Source: Acidobacteriota bacterium (GTDB taxonomy: Bacteria; Acidobacteriota; Vicinamibacteria; Vicinamibacterales; CAVVIG01). Taken from it: 7,296 bases of DNA. Shown piece after piece: positions 1-4,373 of this stretch (position 1 is its first letter; each line of letters starts with the position of its first letter). A program made the position numbers and the translations under genes. The notes under the pieces were generated by a model. The model was not told the DNA's origin, did no database searches, and saw only the letters and a program-made list of their open reading frames with translations. The stretch covers positions 1-7,296 of the forward strand of contig JACPZV010000488.1 in NCBI GenBank assembly GCA_016195295.1, read 5' to 3'.

Positions 1-442
1 CCGGATCCAGGCCCAGCGTCTTCAACCCGCCCGAGACCTCATCGTCCACGGAGTACTCGAAGATCGAGTCGATGATGATGATGCCCGCGGACGTGGTGAC
101 GGCCCACACCGAGTACTCGGTCTGACCGAGGAAATAGAGGTTGTCGAAGACTTTCACCGGTTCGGCGTGCCATGACTCGCGAGGCGGCGGTCCGGTGGGT
201 CGCTGGGCCGCAGGTCGTGGCGTGGCCCCCGTGGCCGATATCGCTGCTGTCGCTGGCGTCGCGGGCGCGACCGCTTCCGTGCAAATCCGATTGAACACGC
301 CGGCGAAATCTGTTCCCGCCGCGGCTTTCGCAGCCGCCACGTGCGCCTCCACGCGACTACCAGGTGATTGCGCGATCACGCCCGCTCCGAAGCCCGACGC
401 CGCGACGATCGCCAGCGAGAATCCCACGAGACGTGTTCTCAC
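1..442 (-). CDS. Secreted metallo-beta-lactamase-fold hydrolase, N-terminal part (cut by window edge)
   Basis: The window holds 147 codons from the start, and the gene continues off the left edge. The start is GTG at 442-440, fixed by a perfect AAGGAGGT five bases upstream. The protein opens with a basic then hydrophobic leader (VRTRLVGFSLAIVAASGFGA), so I infer export. A helical stretch with a cysteine (about 31-60) follows, then an Ala/Thr/Pro-rich linker (about 58-90). From about residue 91 the typical start of a metallo-beta-lactamase fold appears: WHAEPVKVFDNLYFLGQTEY, then AVTTSAGIIIIDSIFEY and a GGLKTLGLDP turn. This arrangement recalls subclass B3-like hydrolases. The zinc-binding HxHxDH motif would lie just beyond the edge, so catalytic competence and substrate cannot be judged. 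A true beta-lactamase, a lactonase or another hydrolase are all possible. It is the last visible gene of the minus-strand cluster, 77 bp after the HAD gene. Confidence 0.78.
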   Translation of the reverse strand, partial: MRTRLVGFSLAIVAASGFGAGVIAQSPGSRVEAHVAAAKAAAGTDFAGVFNRICTEAVAPATPATAAISATGATPRPAAQRPTGPPPRESWHAEPVKVFDNLYFLGQTEYSVWAVTTSAGIIIIDSIFEYSVDDEVSGGLKTLGLDP

Positions 443-447
443 AACGG

Positions 448-455
448 ACCTCCTT
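448..455 (-). promoter_or_regulatory. Strong ribosome binding site of the metallo-beta-lactamase-like gene
   Basis: On the minus strand this reads AAGGAGGT, a full anti-16S match, followed by five bases (CCGTT) and the GTG start at 442. It decides the start codon of a gene that otherwise has no ATG in the right place. It is the strongest Shine-Dalgarno sequence in the window. Confidence 0.85.
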
Positions 456-470
456 GGGACGCGTTGATTA

Positions 471-541
471 GAAACCGAAAACTGCAAACTGAGAAGGGAA
501 AACTTTCAGCCCGTACTTTTCAGTTTCCACTTTTCAGTTTC
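471..541. repeat. AAACTGAAAAGT-type inverted and direct repeat
   Basis: The left arm (471-492) and the reverse complement of the right arm (520-541) match at 19 of 22 positions, with 27 bases between them. On the minus strand the right side also contains two direct copies of GAAACTGAAAAGT. The element fills the gap between the HAD gene and the metallo-beta-lactamase-like gene and overlaps the last codons and stop of the HAD gene. It could fold as a hairpin in the transcript. A terminator or mRNA-processing role is possible, but there is no T-tract typical of an intrinsic terminator. Confidence 0.7.
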
Positions 542-1368
542 AACTTTACAGCGTCAGCCAACCCACCTTCGTCATTCGTCCCGGTGACGTGGTAGCCGCG
601 CGACTTCAGGGCGTCGGTGGCGTTGCTCATGACCACCGCCGTGCCGGCGAAGTCCAGCATCTCGACGTCGTTGAGATTGTCGCCGACGGCCATCACGTGA
701 TCGCGCGTCAGACCGCGTGACGCGGCCCAGCGCGCCAACGTCGATCCTTTCGAGCAGCCGGCGCCGTTGACGTCCACGAGCGTGAAGTCGCGCTTCTCGT
801 ATTCGGTCACCGCGACCGAGAACCGGTCGGCGAACGCGAGGGCCCGGAGCGACGCGACCAGCGCGCGCATCGGCTCGACGCTTCCGTTGAACATCACCTG
901 GATCGGATCCTCGGTCAGCGTGTCGGCCAGCGGCACGCCCGACTCGGCGATGAACGCCTTGTTCTTCTCGAAGTACCCGCGCCGATTCGGATGCGACCAG
1001 TCCATGTGCTCGTAGATCATCTGCCGCAGGTCATCGCCGATCGGCCGATCGAAGATGACGGCGACGCTGTCCTGGTGCGCTCGCGTCTCGGCCAGCACGC
1101 GCCGCGCCACGTCGCGCGCCAGCAAATGCCGCATCTGGGTCGTGCCCGTCTTGTCCTTCACGAGCGCGCCGTTGTTGACGATGAGCGCGAGCGGAATCGG
1201 CAGCAGGTTCGCGATCGGTTGCGTGAAGTGAAAGCTGCGGCCCGTCACGAGCGCCACCTCGATGCCGCGTGCAGATGCATAGACGAGCGCGTCGCGATGC
1301 GCATCGGGCACTCGACCATGGCTGTCGAGAAGCGTGCCGTCGATATCGACGGCGAGGAGGCGAATCAT
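520..1368 (-). CDS. Cof-type HAD hydrolase (sugar-phosphate/nucleotide phosphatase family)
   Basis: This 282-residue protein has the size and all four motifs of class IIB (Cof/YidA-like) HAD phosphatases. Motif I is DIDGTLLD (nucleophile D8, acid/base D10), motif II is VTGRS (T42), motif III is K207 in CSKG, and motif IV is GDNLND (D230, D234). The cap domain lies between motifs II and III, roughly residues 80-195. Members dephosphorylate small phosphorylated metabolites such as sugar phosphates or flavin/pyridoxal nucleotides; the actual substrate cannot be read from sequence. It is cytoplasmic, with no signal peptide. The ATG at 1368 is chosen because family proteins begin three to eight residues before DxDGT. 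A longer in-frame start at 1464 would add 32 residues that merely translate the 9-bp repeat and overlap the upstream gene. No Shine-Dalgarno sequence precedes the start. The C-terminal KLKLKSGN is encoded by the repeat at 520-541. Confidence 0.93.
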   Translation of the reverse strand: MIRLLAVDIDGTLLDSHGRVPDAHRDALVYASARGIEVALVTGRSFHFTQPIANLLPIPLALIVNNGALVKDKTGTTQMRHLLARDVARRVLAETRAHQDSVAVIFDRPIGDDLRQMIYEHMDWSHPNRRGYFEKNKAFIAESGVPLADTLTEDPIQVMFNGSVEPMRALVASLRALAFADRFSVAVTEYEKRDFTLVDVNGAGCSKGSTLARWAASRGLTRDHVMAVGDNLNDVEMLDFAGTAVVMSNATDALKSRGYHVTGTNDEGGLADAVKLKLKSGN

Positions 1369-1370
1369 TG

Positions 1371-1404
1371 GTGGGGCGGGTAGGGCAGGTGGGGCAGGTG
1401 GGGC
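1371..1404 (+). repeat. 9-bp GGGGCAGGT tandem array (copy 1), G-quadruplex motif on plus strand
   Basis: Read on the plus strand the units are GGGGCGGGT, AGGGCAGGT, GGGGCAGGT and a partial GGGGC. Five G-runs of three or more (1373-1376, 1378-1380, 1383-1385, 1391-1394, 1400-1403) are separated by loops of 1-5 bases, which fits the G3+N1-7 quadruplex rule. The array ends three bases before the HAD start codon. For the minus-strand genes the G-rich strand is the template, so mRNA here is C-rich and lacks a ribosome binding site. A second, inverted copy lies at 1945-1983. Confidence 0.85.
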
Positions 1405-1415
1405 ATGTAGGTGAT

Positions 1416-1877
1416 TCAGCGCGGCGCGGGTATCGAGGTGTACGCGACCACGACGATCTTCCACCCGGACGCTTCACGGACGAGCGTGAACTCGTCTACG
1501 CCCGTCGACTGCACCTTCCCGTCGCGCACGACCTGGAAGTCCGCGCGCAGAAACGCGAGATGCCCACCGTCGATCGTCACCTTGATGTTGGAGAGCGGCT
1601 CGCGGAACGTCACCGGACTCGGGTTCTTCTTCAGTCCGGCCAGCCACTCCTCGGCCGTCTGATACGTGTTCACCCACTGCGGCGCGCGCTGCCGCGTCGC
1701 GAGGATGAGCGCTTTTTCGGTGAGGTCGGCGGCCAGCGTCTCGAACTTGTGGTCGCCGAGCCGAAGCAGAAAACTCTCGACCACCTGCTGAACGGCTTTT
1801 TGATCGGCCGACTGCGCCGACGCCGAACCGGCGATCCCCGCGAGCACGATTAACGCGAGCACGAATGTTTTTGTCAT
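1416..1877 (-). CDS. Secreted NTF2-like (SnoaL/DUF4440-type) small protein
   Basis: The 153-residue protein starts with a clear Sec signal peptide, MTKTFVLALIVLAGIAGSAS, with probable cleavage after SASA (residue 21). The mature part has the layout of a single NTF2-like cone fold. An N-terminal helix (ADQKAVQQVVESFLLRLGDH, about 24-43) is followed by a short acidic region. Then come a helix around TAEEWLAGL (74-82) and a run of beta strands: SNIKVTIDGGHLAFLRADFQ (96-115), QSTGVDEFTLVRE and GWKIVVVAYTS at the end. The closing strand with 'GWKIVVVAYTS' is characteristic of the family. NTF2-like proteins may be enzymes or ligand-binding proteins; I see no catalytic set that would choose between them. 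It lies between an exported amidohydrolase and a HAD phosphatase in the same direction. No normal ribosome binding site is present; a GGGCTGA heptamer array sits directly before the ATG. Confidence 0.82.
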   Translation of the reverse strand: MTKTFVLALIVLAGIAGSASAQSADQKAVQQVVESFLLRLGDHKFETLAADLTEKALILATRQRAPQWVNTYQTAEEWLAGLKKNPSPVTFREPLSNIKVTIDGGHLAFLRADFQVVRDGKVQSTGVDEFTLVREASGWKIVVVAYTSIPAPR

Positions 1878-1880
1878 CTT

Positions 1881-1915
1881 CAGCCCTCAGCCCTCAGCCC
1901 TTTGCCCTCAGCCCT
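1881..1915 (-). repeat. 7-bp CAGCCCT tandem array (GGGCTGA on transcribed strand) at the NTF2-like gene start
   Basis: Five contiguous 7-bp units (1881, 1888, 1895, 1902, 1909) read CAGCCCT on plus, the fourth being TTGCCCT. On the minus strand, which is the mRNA sense, this gives five GGG runs separated by uniform 4-nt loops, meeting the G-quadruplex rule. The last GGG (1886-1884) is six bases before the ATG at 1877, exactly where a Shine-Dalgarno sequence would be. Confidence 0.88.
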
Positions 1916-1941
1916 TCTTTCTTGAGCCTTCTGACTTTGTC

Positions 1942-3231
1942 TTACCTACCCGCCCCACCAGCCCTACCTGTCCCACCTGCCCCAATGTGATCAACCACGA
2001 CCATTCCGCCCTTCATCACCCATCGGACGTTGTTGATGAGCACGTCGACGTCGACGAGCGGATCGCCGTCGACCGCCACGATGTCGGCGAAGTAGCCGGG
2101 CGCGAGCGCGCCGAGATCCCGCTCATGGCCCAGCAGCGCCGCGGGAATCGTCGTCGCGGTGGCGAGCGCCTGCGCGGGCGTCATCCCGGCCTTGACGAAC
2201 CAGCCGAGCTCGCGCGTGTTCTGGCCGAACATGGTGTAGACCGCGTCCGAGCCCATCGCGATCTTGACGCCGGCCTTGAAGGCCCGCCGCGTAGAGTCAA
2301 GATTCCGCTCGATGTACGCCTGGAGCGGCGGAATCGTATCAGGCGCGAAGCCGAACTCGTCCTTCGCCTCGGCGTAATAGCGGTTGTGGTCGATCGTCGG
2401 CGCCCAGACGGTGCCCCGCCTGACCATGTCCGCGATCGTTTCATCGTCCAGATCGATTCCGTGCTCGACCGAGTCGGCGCCGGCGCGCACGGCGTCCTTC
2501 ACGCCCGAGGGCCCGTAGGAATGAATGGCGACGCGATGGTTTTTCGCGTGCGCGGCGTCGACGGCGGACTGCATGTCGTCGTAGCTCACCGTTTGTGTCG
2601 TGTCGACGCTTTGATAGCTGCCGCGCGAGCCGTAGATCTTGACCCAATCCGAGCCGGCCGCGATGCGCGCCTCGGCGAGTTGACGAAAATCCTGCGGCGG
2701 CGCGCCGCCACGCCCGGCCGAAAGGCCCTGGCCCGCGACGAACATCCGAGGCCCGACCATCTTGCCCATGTTGATCAGGTCGCGCATCGCGTAGTCGGTC
2801 TCGTTCGCCGCGCCGAGATCGCGCACCGTCGTCACGCCCGTTTCGAGCGTGCGCTGAGCGTTCTCCGCGGCCAACACGACCGTCACGCCGGCGGGGCGGC
2901 GCGGCTGATTGAGCGGTCGTGTGCCGGGCGTGCGGTCCCAGTAGTACGTCATGTGCGTGTGGACGTCGATCAGGCCCGGGATGATCGTGAAGCGGCTGAG
3001 GTCGATCACTTCCGCGCCCGCCGGAGTGGTCGTGCCGATCGACGCGATGCGATCGTTCTCGACGACGATCACCGCGTTGGTCACGACGCGTCCGGACGGA
3101 TCGATCAGCCGTCCAGCTTTGATCGCCTTCGTCGCCGCCAGCGCCGGTGATGCGAATAGAAGCAGCGCGAACCAAAGCGGAGGTCTGTGGCCACGAAGCC
3201 ACGAAAACACGAAGAAGAACACGTGGCTCAT
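1942..3231 (-). CDS. Exported metal-dependent amidohydrolase (imidazolonepropionase/prolidase-like)
   Basis: From the ATG at 3231 the protein has 429 residues, normal for secreted amidohydrolase-superfamily members of the imidazolonepropionase-like group. Many of those hydrolyse Xaa-Pro or other dipeptides or N-acyl compounds; the substrate here is unknown. Metal-site residues are visible in order: DVHTH (H91, H93), the probably carboxylated lysine K198 in DWVKIYG, H237 in VAIHSYG, H257 in SVEHG, and D329 in MGSDAVY. The N-terminal beta-sandwich (AIKAGRLIDPSG) and its C-terminal return (GALAPGYFADIVAVDGDPL) are complete. A hydrophobic leader ending FASPALA (residues 19-32) predicts export. 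The start is uncertain: no Shine-Dalgarno is seen. ATG 3231 and in-frame GTGs at residues 4 and 8 all lie within the CACGAA repeat. Starting further upstream would only read through the repeat into the regulator gene. The last 13 residues (GAGGTGRAGGAGR) are translated 9-bp repeat. The gene follows the WYL regulator by 35 bp. Confidence 0.9.
   Translation of the reverse strand: MSHVFFFVFSWLRGHRPPLWFALLLFASPALAATKAIKAGRLIDPSGRVVTNAVIVVENDRIASIGTTTPAGAEVIDLSRFTIIPGLIDVHTHMTYYWDRTPGTRPLNQPRRPAGVTVVLAAENAQRTLETGVTTVRDLGAANETDYAMRDLINMGKMVGPRMFVAGQGLSAGRGGAPPQDFRQLAEARIAAGSDWVKIYGSRGSYQSVDTTQTVSYDDMQSAVDAAHAKNHRVAIHSYGPSGVKDAVRAGADSVEHGIDLDDETIADMVRRGTVWAPTIDHNRYYAEAKDEFGFAPDTIPPLQAYIERNLDSTRRAFKAGVKIAMGSDAVYTMFGQNTRELGWFVKAGMTPAQALATATTIPAALLGHERDLGALAPGYFADIVAVDGDPLVDVDVLINNVRWVMKGGMVVVDHIGAGGTGRAGGAGR
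1945..1983 (-). repeat. 9-bp GGGGCAGGT tandem array (copy 2), inverted relative to copy 1
   Basis: On the minus strand the units are GGGGCAGGT, GGGACAGGT, AGGGCTGGT, GGGGCGGGT and a partial AGG. They encode the glycine-rich C-terminus of the amidohydrolase just before its TAA (1944-1942). Five G-runs with loops of 1-7 bases fit the quadruplex rule, and here the G-rich strand is the mRNA sense. The array shares its unit with copy 1 at 1371-1404 but points the other way. Confidence 0.85.
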
Positions 3232-3254
3232 TTCGTGTTTTCGTGTTTTCGTGG
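3191..3254. repeat. CACGAAAACACGAA inverted repeat spanning the amidohydrolase start
   Basis: CCACGAAAACACGAA at 3199-3213 and its exact reverse complement at 3240-3254 form a perfect 15-bp inverted repeat with a 26-base spacer. An extra CCACGAAG unit (3191-3198) lies on the left, and an overlapping copy (3232-3245) gives a second 14-bp pairing register. The element occupies most of the 35-bp gap after the WYL gene and extends into the amidohydrolase leader. The start codon (3231-3229) falls in the loop. Confidence 0.85.
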
Positions 3255-3266
3255 TTGCATTTTCTT

Positions 3267-4268
3267 TTATGATGCGTACCTCGCCCGAGCTTCCGCGAGT
3301 TGCTCCGCGATGTCGCGCGCGAGGCTCGGCGGTGAGACGACCCGCGCGAACGGACCGAAGCTGAGGATCCAGCTCTGCAGCGCGCGATCCAGGCACACGT
3401 CCAGCGTGACCACGACGCCGCCCTCGTCTTCCTCTCTCGTGCGCACTTGCTGCGACGGATGCCACTCGCGCGCGAGGACGTAGTCGGCCACGGCCGGCTC
3501 GAACGCGATCTCGACGCGCTCGGGTGGACCGGAGTGGACGCCGAGCGAGTGGGGGAACGCCGCGTCCGGCAGATCTTCGATCGGCGTGAAGCGTTCCTCG
3601 AGGATCGAGAGATCCTGGATGCGGTCGACGGCGAACGTCCGCACTTCACCGTACTCGGGCACGTACGCCAGGAGATAGAGTCCGCCCTGTGCGTACGCGA
3701 GACGGTACGGGTGGAGGTGATACACCTTCGTCCGGTCGCTTGCTTTCGAGTGATACGTGATCGTCGCCTGACGCATCTGCAGCGTCGCCTCGAGCGTCCG
3801 CGCCACGAGCCGCTGGTGCGCGGCGTCACCGCCGCGCTTGCGCATCGGGTCGGCTTTGGTCGCGAGCACGCGCGGCAGGTGATCCAGAAACTGGCGCATG
3901 TGGGGCGTCAACACCGACGCGAGTTTCTCGAACGCGCTCTCGACATCGTCCCGGAACGGCGTGCCCGACAGCGATTCGAGCAGCGTGCGGCTGAAGTAGA
4001 GCGCGCACAGTTCCGACACGGTCAACCCCGCGGCCAGGCCTTTGAACGCCTGCCCGTTCACCCGCCACCGCGTCTTGCCGTCGTCGTGGGATCGATCGTC
4101 GAACAGCGGGAAGCCGGCTTCCTCAAGCGCCTGCAGATCGCGGCGGATCGTGCGCGTCGTCACGTCACAGCGCGCGGCCAACTCGTCTATCGTGACGCCC
4201 CCGGCGCGAGCCCGCTCGATCTCGCGGAGAATCGTCCATTGGCGGATGACTTCGGCGTTGCGGGGCAC
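3267..4268 (-). CDS. WYL-domain transcriptional regulator (DeoR-type HTH + WYL + WCX)
   Basis: This 333-residue protein has the full layout of WYL regulators. A winged helix-turn-helix comes first (residues about 8-57: ILREIERARAGGVTIDELAA, then TTRTIRRDLQALEEAGFPLF). A helical linker follows (about 75-145). The WYL domain spans about 150-222, with HPYRLAYAQGGLYLLAYV and EVRTFAVDRIQDL, including the conserved R210, F212 and R216 equivalents. A WCX C-terminal domain covers about 249-327. Family members bind DNA and sense nucleotides, DNA ends or other ligands through the WYL barrel; the ligand here is unknown. The strict WYL triplet is replaced by LYL, a common variation. The start is GTG at 4268: an in-frame TAG lies only four codons upstream and no later suitable start precedes the HTH. 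No Shine-Dalgarno is seen. It is divergent from the zinc ADH and heads the minus-strand cluster, so either could be its target. Confidence 0.92.
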   Translation of the reverse strand: MPRNAEVIRQWTILREIERARAGGVTIDELAARCDVTTRTIRRDLQALEEAGFPLFDDRSHDDGKTRWRVNGQAFKGLAAGLTVSELCALYFSRTLLESLSGTPFRDDVESAFEKLASVLTPHMRQFLDHLPRVLATKADPMRKRGGDAAHQRLVARTLEATLQMRQATITYHSKASDRTKVYHLHPYRLAYAQGGLYLLAYVPEYGEVRTFAVDRIQDLSILEERFTPIEDLPDAAFPHSLGVHSGPPERVEIAFEPAVADYVLAREWHPSQQVRTREEDEGGVVVTLDVCLDRALQSWILSFGPFARVVSPPSLARDIAEQLAEARARYAS

Positions 4269-4274
4269 GGGCCC

Positions 4275-4280
4275 ATTCTA
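4275..4280 (-). promoter_or_regulatory. Possible -10 element of the WYL regulator gene (leaderless)
   Basis: The minus strand reads TAGAAT, one mismatch from TATAAT, with six bases (GGGCCC) before the GTG start at 4268. Transcription would then begin at or very near the start codon, consistent with the absence of a Shine-Dalgarno sequence. I cannot assign a good -35 element. Confidence 0.4.
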
Positions 4281-4306
4281 TCTAAGGATTTGCGGATGTA
4301 AGAATC

Positions 4307-4336
4307 TGAGGATGTGAAGATGTCTTCACATCCTCA
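4307..4336. repeat. Perfect 30-bp palindrome in the divergent WYL/ADH promoter gap
   Basis: TGAGGATGTGAAGA (4307-4320), two bases TG, then the exact reverse complement TCTTCACATCCTCA (4323-4336). Weaker pairing continues outward, and GGATGT/GATTTG-like words recur on both sides (4284-4300 and 4337-4355), so it is the core of a larger imperfect inverted repeat. It lies between two divergent genes, one encoding a DNA-binding regulator. It could therefore be an operator. The similarity of its words to tandem intergenic repeats makes a repeat-family origin equally plausible. Confidence 0.85.
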
Positions 4337-4359
4337 CATCCTCTTCTCAAATCTGATCT

Positions 4360-4365
4360 CATAAT
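4360..4365 (+). promoter_or_regulatory. Possible -10 element of the zinc ADH gene (leaderless)
   Basis: CATAAT, one mismatch from TATAAT, lies eight bases before the ATG at 4374. There is no Shine-Dalgarno sequence between. This spacing places the transcript start within one or two bases of the ATG. No convincing -35 element is seen at 16-18 bases upstream. Confidence 0.4.
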
Positions 4366-4373
4366 CTCGCGCG

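Noticed and set aside
1369..1464. Possible 32-residue N-terminal extension of the HAD protein
   Set aside because: The extension (MEDRRGRVHL..., then HAPPAPPALPAPP) translates the 9-bp array and overlaps the NTF2-like gene; HAD proteins start just before the DxDGT motif.
1881..1983. CRISPR-like repeat cluster
   Set aside because: The units are 7 and 9 bp and contiguous, without unique spacers and without cas genes nearby. These are simple tandem arrays.
1987..3150. Long plus-strand open frame of 387 codons opposite the amidohydrolase
   Set aside because: It is rich in Arg, His, Asp and Val with no recognisable domain, as expected for the antisense of a GC-rich gene. The minus-strand frame has the full set of amidohydrolase metal ligands.
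3232..3465. Possible 78-residue N-terminal extension of the amidohydrolase
   Set aside because: It would overlap the 3' end of the WYL gene in another frame, is Arg-rich and passes through the repeat (TTKTRKHE). It would bury the signal peptide inside the protein.
2441..3829. Minus-strand open frame of 462 codons covering parts of the WYL and amidohydrolase genes
   Set aside because: It is out of frame with both conserved proteins, is mostly Arg/Ser/Ala and reads straight through the CACGAA repeat. It is a frame shadow.
3447..4301. Plus-strand open frame of 284 codons opposite the WYL regulator
   Set aside because: No domain, Arg-rich composition, and complete overlap with a well-supported gene on the other strand.
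4307..4336. Bidirectional transcription terminator
   Set aside because: The palindrome lies between two divergent start codons, where no transcript needs to end, and has no flanking T-tract.
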